Positions 7,513 through 14,725 are shown, numbered from the stretch's first letter. The stretch: DNA of 28,837 nucleotides from JBOGWP01 sp050693875 (GCA_050693875.1 JBOGWP010000001.1:1-28837); one strand, 5' to 3'. Made by a program: numbers and translations. The notes: generated from the letters alone by a model not told the origin.

Positions 7513-8670
7513 TTACGTGAGCGGGAAGGGGGATTGCCACCACGCGGGCAGCGGGCTGGTCTCGATCGACGTGACCCACTTCACCCACCAGAAGCCGCGC
7601 CGCTGGGGTGCGACGATGCGGGCGGGGGCGCCGTGGCCGGGGTCGAGCGGTTCCCCGCCGGCCCCGACGGCGAGGTACAGGTGCGGCAGATCGCGGAGGG
7701 GAAACCTGCGCCGGTAGCCGGTTGCGGAGGTCACGAGGACGCTGCGCATCTCGCTGGCCTCCCGGACGAGGCGTACCAGCGGCACCGCCTCCCAGGTCTG
7801 CTCCGCATACCAGCCGCCCGTGCAGTCGAGGGTCGCTTGGACGCCGGCCGCCAGGCCGGCGAGCTCGGTCCGCGTCCACCGACGGGTACTCCGCCCGGCC
7901 ACGACGTCGAGCTTCCAGTCCCTCTCGTCGATCTGCGGCACCCGGTCGTTCAGCCAGGATGTCACGGGTACGTCGCCCGCCGGCCGCTGTTCATGTGACC
8001 CGGTGAACCGGCGTCTCGCGCCCGGCCAGCGCAGCAGCCCGAACCCCCCCTCGAGACCGGCGTACGCAGCGGCTGCGGCTCCCAGCACGCCTCCCGCCCG
8101 CAGAAGGTTTCGTCGTGAGAGGTCGGTACGCCGCAGCGGTGTACGCCGGGCGATCAGGTGCCACACGCCGAAGGGAAGAGATGCGAGCGCCGAGCCGACG
8201 TGGATCTGCATGAGCCCGAGGCCGGCGACGGGGCCTCGCGAGCCTGCAGCGTGGACGAACCCCGAGACGAGAGCGACTGCGACCAGGGCGAGAAAGGTCG
8301 TGGATGCTGTTCGTCCGGGCCGCCGCCGCTTGATGCCCCGGCGAACGATGGCGGACTTCCAGGGCCCGAGCAGAAGCATCGCCAGACCGACGACGCCGTG
8401 GGCGATCAGGACGGCACGCCCTGCGGCGCTACCCACTCCGAAGGCGATCGTCCCGGTGGCCAGGGCGGCGGCGAGCAGGACGAGCAGTGCGACGTTCGTC
8501 CGGCGCCCGGCCACGTCCGATTGTAGGTCGAGGGCCCCCGACGGGCCGGAGGAAGCGGTCTCCCGCAGCTCGGTTGTGGCCGCGGCTTCCCCGTCGTCCA
8601 CGACCCCTGGAGCGAAAACCTCAGCCAGGGCAACGAGGCCGGCGAAGATGGTGGCCGGACGATCCCCCAC
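7513..8670 (-). CDS. Molybdopterin-dependent oxidoreductase with N-terminal cytochrome-b-like membrane domain
   Basis: A protein of up to 385 residues in two parts. The N-terminal half has about four hydrophobic segments (roughly 58-175) carrying histidines at 91, 140, 157 and 171, which could bind heme as in b561-like anchors. A twin-arginine-like SRRNLLR at 185-191 precedes another hydrophobic stretch. The C-terminal half (about 230-375) is a sulfite-oxidase/YedY molybdopterin domain: LDCTGGWY with the presumed molybdenum-ligand cysteine C283, RRFPLRDLP, and GAPARIVAPQRRGFWWVKWV at 347-366. It probably passes electrons between the membrane and the Mo centre on an extracytoplasmic substrate, which is unknown. 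The GTG start at 8670 is uncertain; the first 53 residues look unlike the family and a GTG at residue 53 is an alternative. Confidence 0.78.
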   Translation of the reverse strand: MGDRPATIFAGLVALAEVFAPGVVDDGEAAATTELRETASSGPSGALDLQSDVAGRRTNVALLVLLAAALATGTIAFGVGSAAGRAVLIAHGVVGLAMLLLGPWKSAIVRRGIKRRRPGRTASTTFLALVAVALVSGFVHAAGSRGPVAGLGLMQIHVGSALASLPFGVWHLIARRTPLRRTDLSRRNLLRAGGVLGAAAAAYAGLEGGFGLLRWPGARRRFTGSHEQRPAGDVPVTSWLNDRVPQIDERDWKLDVVAGRSTRRWTRTELAGLAAGVQATLDCTGGWYAEQTWEAVPLVRLVREASEMRSVLVTSATGYRRRFPLRDLPHLYLAVGAGGEPLDPGHGAPARIVAPQRRGFWWVKWVTSIETSPLPAWWQSPFPLT

Positions 8671-8695
8671 AGCCTCGGCGTCCCTCGATTCCGCG

Positions 8696-9748
8696 TTAGC
8701 GCGCTCGCCGCCCCTCCCGCATCACCAGCACCGGGCGGGCGAGGGCGTCGGGGAGCTCGCCCTGCACGAGCACGAGGTCGGCGATCGCGCCGCCGACGAT
8801 TCGTCCCCGGCCCCCGAGCCCGAGATGGTCGGCGGCAAGCGAGGTCGCCGCAGCGAGCACCGCGAGCCGCGGGATGCCGGCGACCTCCATCAGCCGGAGC
8901 TCCTCCGGGTCGATGCTCGGCGGGATGCCGAAGTTGCCCATGTCGGTGCCGTAGATCACCCGGCCCCCTGCCGCGACGAACCGCCCGAGGTTGGCGAGGC
9001 GTGTTCGAGTCGGAGCGATGTGCAGGGTGGGCGTCACCACGACCCCTGCGTCGACCATGCGATGCAGCAGCTGGTCCGGGATCACCTCCTCGCTCCAGAG
9101 GCCGTGCGCAAGCTCGTCGACACCGCCGGCCACGGCACGCGCGAGCTCGGCCAGGCTTCCGACGTGGCTCGCGACGCCCAATCCCGCCAGATGGGCCTCG
9201 TTCACGATCGCCCGAAGGATCGAGTCCGGGAGCGTGGGACCACCACGAGGCTCCTGAGCCACCTTGATCACGCAGGCGCCACGATCGGCGAGGGAGCGGA
9301 CCGCATGCCGGGCGGCCTCCTCCGACTCCACCTCGAGTCCGGTCGCCGCCGGGCCCCACCCGGCGCGGGTCGGGTACCCGCGTCTGGCGGTGAGCATCGG
9401 ACCGGCGGCGAGAACCAACGGGCCCGCCACCACGTTCGTCCGCAGCTCCATCGCCAGGACGAAGATCTCCTCCGGGGCCCAGCCCAGATCCCGCGCCGAG
9501 GTCACCCCTCCGGCCAGGACCGTCCTGGGATCGCGCAGCCCGAGATGGACGTGGGCGTCGATGAATCCCGGGAGCAGCGTGCGGCCGCTACCAGTCACCT
9601 GCGCCCAGTCGTCGAGCGGCGGGGCGGCACCCGCGTCGCCGACCCAGGCGATCAGTGCCCCCTCCACGAAAACGGTCTGATCTTCCAGCAGCGCCGTGCC
9701 GTCGAAGACCCGAACGTCCACGAAGGCCCACCGCCCGTCCACCCGCAC
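8696..9748 (-). CDS. Metal-dependent amidohydrolase (imidazolonepropionase-like)
   Basis: A 350-residue amidohydrolase-superfamily enzyme. The metal site is readable: HVH at 66-68 in LLPGFIDAHVHLG, K162 (VIKVAQE) as the likely carboxylated or bridging lysine, H195 (ASHVG), H215 (ELAHGLW) and the catalytic aspartate D269 in YGTDMG. The C-terminus returns to the small beta-sandwich (GRIVGGAIADLVLV). This layout matches the imidazolonepropionase/prolidase-like group that hydrolyses cyclic amides or dipeptides; the true substrate is unknown. The start is GTG 9748 with AAGGA about 8 nt upstream. The gap to the oxidoreductase start downstream is about 25 nt, so the two may share a transcript. Confidence 0.85.
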   Translation of the reverse strand: MRVDGRWAFVDVRVFDGTALLEDQTVFVEGALIAWVGDAGAAPPLDDWAQVTGSGRTLLPGFIDAHVHLGLRDPRTVLAGGVTSARDLGWAPEEIFVLAMELRTNVVAGPLVLAAGPMLTARRGYPTRAGWGPAATGLEVESEEAARHAVRSLADRGACVIKVAQEPRGGPTLPDSILRAIVNEAHLAGLGVASHVGSLAELARAVAGGVDELAHGLWSEEVIPDQLLHRMVDAGVVVTPTLHIAPTRTRLANLGRFVAAGGRVIYGTDMGNFGIPPSIDPEELRLMEVAGIPRLAVLAAATSLAADHLGLGGRGRIVGGAIADLVLVQGELPDALARPVLVMREGRRAR

Positions 9749-9846
9749 AGGGCGATCCTTGCATGGGGGACCCGTTCGGCAACGCCGATCAAGCAGCAGA
9801 GCCAGAGCCCGCCTCGGCGATCACCGCCGTCGCGAGCGCCTGCGGG

Positions 9847-10326
9847 TCAGCCTCGAGCTCTTCGCCACTCGCCGCATCCTGACGCCGGCGTCTTGACTGC
9901 GCGGGCCGGAGCTGCGGTCTCCCAGAACTCCTCGGTGACGAAGATCGTCGCTCCCTCCCGATCCCGACTCGCTCGTAGTCGCCCAGGAAGTTCGTACGGT
10001 GCCCCGGAGAATCCATGAAGGCGCGGTGCAGGGCCTCGACGTCACCGCCCACCCCGACGTTCTCGCCGAGCGCCTGCCAGTTGCCCCTCACGTCGCCCGC
10101 GAAGTGTTGTGGAGGATCGTTCCGGCAGCCCCGGGCGACGTCGGTCGTCCGGGACGTCGATTGCAAGGGCAGGCAGACCGGCCGCGGTGCGGTCCCCATT
10201 GATCAGCTCGACGAACGCGGCCGCGTCCGAGGGTGTGTCCGCACCCGCCGTCTCCACGACGAGTCCGAACACGACGAGCAGGCCGACCAGCGCGATGAGC
10301 GCGGTCCGAATGCGAATTCGTGCCAA
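9847..10326 (-). pseudogene. CAP/SCP-domain secreted protein, broken by frame shifts
   Basis: Pieces of a CAP (SCP/PR-1) domain protein occur in order but in different frames. The signal peptide (ARIRIRTALIALVGLLVVF) and the domain start (AAAFVELINGDRTAAGLPAL) are in one frame. The central part (NWQALGENVGVG, then HRAFMDSPGHRTNFLGDYERVGIG) is in a second. The end (GATIFVTEEFWE) is in a third. About ten residues also seem to be missing between VARG and NWQ, where a GTILHNTS-like stretch is readable in another frame. The likely original start is TTG 10326, with GGAGG 8 nt upstream. Such proteins are exported and often act at the cell wall. Decay or local sequence error could both explain the breaks. 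Confidence 0.8.
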
Positions 10327-10332
10327 CGAGAC

Positions 10333-10349
10333 CACCTCCATGTTCGAGG
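10333..10349 (-). promoter_or_regulatory. Shine-Dalgarno and possible sequestering hairpin of the CAP gene
   Basis: On the minus strand CCTC (10349-10346) can pair with GAGG (10338-10335), which is part of the GGAGG ribosome-binding site, around a loop of 7 nt. This could be the expression platform of the riboswitch just upstream. It is a short stem and an inference from sequence. Confidence 0.4.
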
Positions 10350-10373
10350 CGTTCCGCTGGCGAGAGGCCATCG

Positions 10374-10460
10374 GCCGGTTCGATAGCTGGCTGCCCTGGT
10401 TGCCCGAGGGGCCTGTGGCTTTGCGCGCCGGATTTCTCCGGGTTTGCCCTTGTCGTCGGC
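10374..10460 (-). ncRNA. Cyclic di-GMP-I (GEMM-I) riboswitch
   Basis: The minus strand carries the conserved GEMM-I core in order: GGGCAAACC; a perfect stem CCGGA-GAAA-TCCGG with a GNRA tetraloop; GCGCAAAGCCACAGG; a second stem (CCCT with AGGG, extended by GGC with GCC); and GCAGCCAGCTATCGAAC at the 3' end, which matches the family's AGCC-GGUUACCGAA-like close. GCAAACC, the GAAA loop and CGCAAAGCC at these spacings are the hallmark of this aptamer. It ends about 35 nt before the Shine-Dalgarno of the CAP-domain gene, so it should control that gene in response to cyclic di-GMP. GEMM-I elements are known upstream of secreted cell-wall proteins in actinobacteria. Confidence 0.83.
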
Positions 10461-10496
10461 GAAACGTGTGCTTTCGGACGGGACGTCTCATCGGCG

Positions 10497-10509
10497 CGGG
10501 CTCAGCCCG
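10497..10509 (-). terminator. Small GC hairpin after the DsbA-like gene
   Basis: CGGGC-TGA-GCCCG on the minus strand forms a 5-bp stem with a 3-nt loop, 12 nt after the reconstructed stop of the DsbA-like pseudogene and upstream of the riboswitch. There is no U-tract, so it is only a weak terminator candidate. Confidence 0.3.
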
Positions 10510-10521
10510 TCTTGAGCATGC

Positions 10522-11069
10522 TCACTCGCTGCGCTTGATCTCGAGCATCTCCGGGTGGACCGACGGAGAAGGAATCAATCAGATCCCATCGCTCACGGGC
10601 GTGGTCCGGGGCGGATTGCATCCGCACGCACACGGCGCGCGGGCGTCGTCGAAGAGCAGCGTCGGCGTTCCGAGCGGCCTGCCACCGCTCCACCCCGCGG
10701 TGTTCTGCCGCGACGGCCTCGAGCCACCGGGAGGAATCGGCTTGGTGCGAGGTCGACGCCGGCCCGGGCAGCATGCGCGAGGAGGTCGTCTCGGGAGATG
10801 CGCCGCCCCGACCGGATCGAAGACCGCCTCGTGATAGCCGTCGAAGTCGGCCTCCCGGGCCGCATGGGCCAGCGCCAGAGCAGGGATCGAGAGGCTACCC
10901 AGGCCCTCCCCGTCCCGCTCGAATAACGACGGTTCGGAGGGCGGACGCCGGAACTCCTTGAGCGACAGGGTGCGCCACGCGACGGCGGGGCGCTCAGTCG
11001 AAGGCAGCATCCGCAACCAGCCGTGCAGCGACCGGGAGTAGGCGCAGGTGTAGTCGTAGAGACCGTCAC
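10522..11069 (-). pseudogene. DsbA-family thioredoxin-like protein, broken by multiple frame shifts
   Basis: Homology-like pieces of a DsbA/2-hydroxychromene-2-carboxylate isomerase-type protein lie in order across three frames. They are LYDYTCAYSRSLHGWLRML near the start, SIPALALAHAAREADFDGYHEAVFD, RISRDDLLAHAARAGVDLA, SSRWLEAVAAEHRG, GTPTLLFDDARAP, VRMQSAPDHARE, and a closing VHPEMLEIKRSE followed by TGA at 10524-10522. At least five frame changes are needed to join them. The first is immediately after a probable GTG start at 11069, where an extra TC in GTGACGGTCTCTACGAC shifts the frame. The active-site region reads CAYS, with a single cysteine. The gene lies 25 nt after the intact membrane-protein gene and was probably cotranscribed with it. 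Confidence 0.72.
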
Positions 11070-11094
11070 GCTGGGGGGCATCGGGGTTGCGTTG

Positions 11095-11685
11095 CTAGAG
11101 GGCCACCCGCTCGCCGGATTCGGCGACCTCGGCGGTCTGCTCGGGGCCGGGCGTCTCGGCCCACACCGCCAAGCCGAGAAAGATCCACGCAACACCGAGG
11201 ACCAGGAGCGGAAACTCGACGAGCACCTCCCCGATCGCCGAGAGGACGCTGCCGAGCAGCATCATGGGAATGCCGGCGATGCCCATCGCGAGCGGGAGCC
11301 ACCGCAACTGAGCCGGGAGGAGCTGGTTTCGCCGCGCCGCGAATCCCAAGACGCCCAACGCGGCGAGCCCGGTGACGAAGGCCCCGAGGATCGTGGTAGA
11401 GAAGGTGGCCGGCGTCACCCGGTCGCCGGCCGATGCCGAGATGACGAGCGCGATCGCCGCCAGCGACCCGGAGAGGTAGGCCAGGACGCCACCCACGCGG
11501 GTGATCGAGTCGTCCCGTGGGAGCCGGGCGTGGAGGCCGAGCAGGCCTACCCCGAAGAGCACCGGGCCGATCTCGAGGAGGTACTGCGGCTGGCCTCCGC
11601 CCAGAATGATCGAGGCGCTCTTGATCGCCCAGGCGGCGCCTCCGAGGACCGCGGCAATTGCTCCGATGCGCACCAGTGAGGGCAT
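11095..11685 (-). CDS. Hypothetical six-helix membrane protein
   Basis: The product has 196 residues and is mostly hydrophobic, with about six transmembrane segments (for example AAVLGGAAWAIKSASIIL, YLLEIGPVLFGVGLLGL, TILGAFVTGLAALGVLGF and VEFPLLVLGVAWIFLGLAVW). The acidic C-terminal tail (EQTAEVAESGERVAL) is probably cytoplasmic. The start is ATG 11683-11685, with GAGGA 8 nt upstream; an upstream ATG in the same frame lacks a ribosome-binding site. No catalytic motif or named family is recognised. The gene is intact although its downstream neighbours are broken. Confidence 0.75.
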   Translation of the reverse strand: MPSLVRIGAIAAVLGGAAWAIKSASIILGGGQPQYLLEIGPVLFGVGLLGLHARLPRDDSITRVGGVLAYLSGSLAAIALVISASAGDRVTPATFSTTILGAFVTGLAALGVLGFAARRNQLLPAQLRWLPLAMGIAGIPMMLLGSVLSAIGEVLVEFPLLVLGVAWIFLGLAVWAETPGPEQTAEVAESGERVAL

Positions 11686-11712
11686 GGTCGATCCTCGCGC
11701 CGGTTCGCGGAT

Positions 11713-11744
11713 CGCGCCGCCCGGCCGATGCATGGGGCGGCGCG
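11713..11744 (-). terminator. Strong stem-loop after the secreted collagen-like gene
   Basis: CGCGCCGCCC (11713-11722) and GGGCGGCGCG (11735-11744) form a perfect 10-bp stem around a 12-nt loop, 21 nt beyond the stop of the gene ending at 11766. There is no T-run. It probably ends or attenuates transcription before the membrane-protein gene starting at 11685. Confidence 0.55.
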
Positions 11745-11765
11745 ACGGCCGGCGATGTTCTGGAG

Positions 11766-12542
11766 CTACTCCTGGGCGAACGTGATCTGCGGCTCGACGG
11801 TCGACGGGCTCGCATCCGACCCCGCGACTTCGGAATCCGCGGCCTGGACCTCGCCGAGGGGGACGGCGCCGGCGCCCGAGGGCACGCCCTGCACCCCCTC
11901 GAGCACCGCGGTCACGACCGGCAGGACGAGCTCCTGCACGCCGCCTCCACCGAGCGAGGGCGGAGTGCCGGGGACGGGAAGCCCGCCGGGGACGGGAAGC
12001 CCGCCGCCCGGAGGCCCGCCTGGTGGGGGCGTCCCCGGTGCGGGGGCCTCACCGAGCAGCGGCAGGTCTGAGATCAATGGGAATCCATCGAGGCCGGGGA
12101 CCCCTGGCATGCCGGGACTGCCGGGCGAGCCCGGACCGGGATGGCCCGGCGAGAGAAGGTTGTCGGGAGGAGCGATGGGAAGCAGGCTCGGGAGGCCGAG
12201 CAGGTCGGAGAGGCCGAGCAGGCCGTCGTCGGCGGGAGGGGGCGATCCGCGCCCCGGGGAACCGGATCCGAGCGCCCCCGGAAGGAGGTTGCCGGGAAGG
12301 TTCAGGGGAAGGCCACCCAGGCCCGGGAGGCCACCCTCGTCTGCCGTCTTCAACGGCGAGAGATCGAGGCACAGCCGAAGGCCGAGGAGCTCGATCAGGA
12401 TCCCACGGCAGCGCTGCTTGTCGTGGCGGCGGGGACGATCCCGGTCCTCCTTGTCGTCTCGGTCGTTCGAGTACGCCGGCGCGGCCGAGGCGAGCAGCAT
12501 CGCCCCCGCCAGCCCCAGCAGGGCCAATCGTCGAAGCCTCAT
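11766..12542 (-). CDS. Secreted Gly/Pro/Leu-rich protein with collagen-like segment
   Basis: The product has 258 residues. It starts at ATG 12540-12542 behind an excellent ribosome-binding site (AAGGAGG). A signal peptide (MRLRRLALLGLAGAMLLASA, cleavage near residue 24 after APAYS) is followed by a highly charged stretch (NDRDDKEDRDRPRRHDKQR) and two cysteines (QRC and LRLC). A long low-complexity region then reads GLPGLGGLP, later PGHPGPGSPGSPGMPGVPG, which resembles short collagen-type G-x-y repeats, and a duplicated LPVPGG. The final 60 residues (VQELVLPVVTAVLEGVQGV) look more ordered. No family is recognised; an extracellular or wall-associated structural role is inference. An 18-nt near-tandem repeat in the DNA encodes the LPVPGG duplication. 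Confidence 0.75.
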   Translation of the reverse strand: MRLRRLALLGLAGAMLLASAAPAYSNDRDDKEDRDRPRRHDKQRCRGILIELLGLRLCLDLSPLKTADEGGLPGLGGLPLNLPGNLLPGALGSGSPGRGSPPPADDGLLGLSDLLGLPSLLPIAPPDNLLSPGHPGPGSPGSPGMPGVPGLDGFPLISDLPLLGEAPAPGTPPPGGPPGGGLPVPGGLPVPGTPPSLGGGGVQELVLPVVTAVLEGVQGVPSGAGAVPLGEVQAADSEVAGSDASPSTVEPQITFAQE

Positions 12543-12637
12543 GGGTTCCTCCTTGAAGTTCGTACTTTCCGTGACAGCACCCAACGTTGCTACCACGGTC
12601 ATGCGGGGCGACACAAGTTTTTAGCGCCGATTTCGCT

Positions 12638-12678
12638 ATTTGGCGAGGCAAAACGTTTCCGACATCCGCGCGCCAAAT
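12638..12678. repeat. Inverted repeat upstream of the collagen-like gene
   Basis: ATTTGGCG (12638-12645) and CGCCAAAT (12671-12678) are exact reverse complements separated by 25 nt, in an AT-richer patch (about 12615-12700). The same patch holds two direct copies of CGTTTCCGAC (12654-12663 and 12691-12700). It lies between the sugar-dehydrogenase gene and the collagen-like gene and may be part of the latter's promoter region. Confidence 0.35.
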
Positions 12679-12900
12679 CGTCCAAACTTCCGTTTCCGAC
12701 CCTTCCGGAACGGTGCCGGGCGTCGCACTGCTCGCTTTGGTGGCGAGTCTTCCCCGAAAGGGTGAGGCGATAGATCGCGGCGCTGTCGCTGAAGTAGAGC
12801 CTCCCGTCCGGCCCCCGCGCGAACGCGAGGACCCCCGAGCCGTGCCGATGGACGACGCTCTGTGATGCGATGCTGTTGCGCCGCCGCGTGAGCAGCGCCC

Positions 12901-13012
12901 GTCGCACCTCGTGCGTCACACACGTTCCGACGAACAGACGCTCCGCCGGAAGTGGATCGGATGGAAGTCTGGCAAGTCGCACCTCGTGCGTCACCCACGT
13001 TCCGACGAACAG
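12901..13012 (-). repeat. In-frame 75-nt duplication in the sugar-dehydrogenase gene
   Basis: A 37-nt block occurs at 12901-12937 and again at 12976-13012 with one difference (A at 12920, C at 12995). The 75-nt offset equals 25 codons. The translated copies read LFVGTCVTHEVR and LFVGTWVTHEVR. Only one such strand is expected at this place in the family. Confidence 0.85.
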
Positions 13013-13958
13013 GGCTCTCTCGCTGGCGCTGCCCAGGCGGCACGACATGCAGAACGCCGCGCCGGTCACGGCGAGGGGCGTCGCGTACCAGCGTTTCGGC
13101 AGGAGCGGGTTCGGGCCGTCCTGGTTGGTACTCGCAGGGGGAGCGGGAGGGGTGGTACACGTTGCCGACGGCCCCCCGCCGAGATTGCGCCCGCGCTTCA
13201 CGAGGTTGAGCTCGTCGTTGCACTCCGGCCCGTTGTCCGTCTCCCACAGCCTCCCGGTCCGGGGATCGAAGGTGAACCCGAAGGAGTTTCGGATCCCGTA
13301 GGCAAAGATGTAGCTCGACGGGAACGGGTTGTCGCCGGGCACGGTCCCGTCCGGTTCCATGCGCAGCACCTTTCCGGCATTGTTCGTGAGGCGCTGCGCA
13401 TGCGGCATCCTCACGATCCCCGATCATCGCGTAGAGCTTGCGGTCGGGGCCGAACCGGATGGGGCCCCCGTTGTGGTTCTTCTCGGCGGGCTCGGTCACC
13501 AGCACGGTCATGTCTGTACCGGTGCCTCCGGCATTGCGGATTCGGAGCACGTGGTTCTCGTGGACCCCGCCGACCTCTTGCGTGGCGAAGGCATAGACGA
13601 AAGGTGACGAGGGGTAGTCCGGATGGAGCGCCAGCCCGAGAAGCCCCTGTTCGCCGCCGACCGTATGGAAGATCTGGTACCCGCTCGTGGTGGCAGTGGG
13701 CGGGGGGACGTCGGGGACGGTGAAGAACAGCGTGTCCTGGGACATCGCGGCATCGAAGATACGGATCTCGCCGGTGAAGCGCTCGCCGTAGAAGATGCGG
13801 CCGTCGGGCGCGATGGTGAACGCGGCCGGAAAATCGAGTGCGGTGGCCACCGGCTTGGCGGAGAACGTCACCGGCCACGCCGGCAGGGGAACCATCGTCG
13901 CAACAGCGAGCAGCATGGTGACGCGCCGCCGCAGTCAGCGACGTCCCGCCCCCGGTTC

Positions 13959-14219
13959 TTAGCGGCGCCGCCTGCCCTGCTGAAAGTTGCGGGAGTTGGA
14001 CGACCTCGGCCGCGAGGCGGCTGGGGGGATGTGCAGCGACGGCTCTTCGCCGGGGCCGGTGCGCTCCATGCGCACCGTGATGTACTCGGCGGCGTTCCAC
14101 CGCGCGGTCTCGCGCCATCCCGTGGCGAGGAGATGCCGCAGCTCTGCCCGGGCGCTCTTGCGCAGCCGGTCGGTGCGAGGCTCCTTCAGGTAGAGCCGTT
14201 GATGCAGGACCTGTTCCAT
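13959..14219 (-). CDS. Small basic hypothetical protein
   Basis: The product has 86 residues, starting at ATG 14217-14219 with GGAGGG about 5 nt upstream. The N-terminal two thirds (EQVLHQRLYLKEPRTDRLRKSARAELRHLLATGWRETARW, then AAEYITVRMERTG) looks like a folded small domain; the last 25 residues are Ser/Arg/Pro-rich and end QGRRRR, so nucleic-acid binding is possible but unproven. No family is recognised. It lies about 25-43 nt upstream of the sugar-dehydrogenase gene and after the terminator of cspA. Confidence 0.6.
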   Translation of the reverse strand: MEQVLHQRLYLKEPRTDRLRKSARAELRHLLATGWRETARWNAAEYITVRMERTGPGEEPSLHIPPAASRPRSSNSRNFQQGRRRR

Positions 14220-14305
14220 GCGCCCTCCGGGTGGGGCTCGGACCGCAACGATCGGTCGACCTCAGGCGAGGCGTGGCAAACCGAATCCGATCCCAGCGGG
14301 TGGAT

Positions 14306-14336
14306 CGAGGCGGCGAGGCACGTCCTCGCCGCCTCG
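14306..14336 (-). terminator. Transcription terminator hairpin of cspA
   Basis: CGAGGCGGCGAGG (14306-14318) and CCTCGCCGCCTCG (14324-14336) are perfect reverse complements: a 13-bp stem with a 5-nt loop. It starts 10 nt after the cspA stop codon. No T-run follows on the minus strand, as is common in GC-rich actinobacteria. Confidence 0.7.
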
Positions 14337-14346
14337 GTGATACGTC

Positions 14347-14556
14347 TTACGGCTGCACGGGAGCCACGTTGGTGGCCTCCGGCCCCTTCATCCCGGGACG
14401 AGAGTCGAACTCGACCCGCGCCCCCTCCTGCAGGGTCTTGAAACCAGTACCGGCGATTCCCGTGTGATGCACGAATACATCCTTCGTGCCGTCGTCGGGA
14501 GTGATGAAGCCGTACCCCTTGGCTTCGTTGAACCACTTCACGGTTCCGGTCGCCAT
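14347..14556 (-). CDS. cspA: Cold-shock protein (CspA family)
   Basis: A 69-residue single cold-shock domain, the normal full length. It opens TGTVKWFNEAKGYGFI, carrying the RNA-binding motif RNP1 as KGYGFI, and has RNP2 as VFVHH, followed by TGFKTLQEGARVEF. It binds single-stranded RNA and DNA as a chaperone in the cytoplasm. The start is supported by GGGAGGTG about 7 nt upstream. It has its own likely promoter and an 80-90 nt leader, is closed by a strong hairpin, and lies directly downstream of the helicase-desaturase pair, two other classic cold-response functions. Confidence 0.95.
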   Translation of the reverse strand: MATGTVKWFNEAKGYGFITPDDGTKDVFVHHTGIAGTGFKTLQEGARVEFDSRPGMKGPEATNVAPVQP

Positions 14557-14621
14557 AGAAAAACACCTCCCCTCACCAAGTCCTCGAACGGGTAAGGAAA
14601 GGCACGAGCCGAACCGAACTG

Positions 14622-14635
14622 ACGTTCTTGAACGT
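14622..14635. promoter_or_regulatory. Palindrome in the cspA leader
   Basis: ACGTTC-TT-GAACGT forms 6-bp arms around 2 nt, just downstream of the predicted cspA start site. It could be an operator or a small leader hairpin. No regulator is assigned. Confidence 0.35.
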
Positions 14636-14646
14636 TTGTCGTGGTC

Positions 14647-14676
14647 AGGATAGCACGCGCCCCTTCGGGCTCCGAA
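14647..14676 (-). promoter_or_regulatory. Candidate cspA promoter
   Basis: On the minus strand TTCGGA (14676-14671) and TATCCT (14652-14647) are separated by 18 nt, a plausible -35/-10 pair. The start site would be near 14640, leaving a leader of about 85 nt, in line with the long leaders of cold-shock genes. It lies within the gap 14557-14725 after the desaturase stop. Confidence 0.35.
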
Positions 14677-14725
14677 ACCAGCGAGCGGGCATGTCGCCTC
14701 ACCCGTGGGGAGAGCCCAGGGGTGT

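Larger units (their letters stand above)
12599..13916 (-). pseudogene. PQQ-type glucose/sorbosone dehydrogenase family, frameshifted
   Basis: A beta-propeller sugar-dehydrogenase-like protein split over two frames. The first part (from ATG 13916) has VATALDFPAAFTIAPDGRIFYGER, GEQGLLGLALHPDY and EKNHNGGPIRFGPDRKLYAMIGD. Near 13400-13420 the frame must change by one base to continue as AQRLTNNAGKVLRMEPDG, YIFAYGIRNSFGFTFDP and ARGPDGRLYFSDSAAIYRL. The family oxidises sugars outside the cytoplasm using PQQ. An N-terminal signal peptide is likely and fits better from CTG 13934 (LRRRVTMLLAVA), which directly follows an in-frame stop. The C-terminal 50 residues beyond YRLTL look unlike the family. 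A 25-codon in-frame duplication lies near the C-terminus. It could be a pseudogene or a single sequencing error. Confidence 0.78.

Noticed and set aside
10042..10491. 149-residue ORF covering the CAP start and the riboswitch
   Set aside because: Its first 50 codons translate the riboswitch, and its end runs out of the CAP frame; only the middle part is real.
14622..14635. LexA/SOS box in the cspA leader
   Set aside because: The half-sites are GTTC then GAAC with a 2-nt spacer, the reverse of the GAAC-N4-GTTC arrangement of actinobacterial LexA sites.
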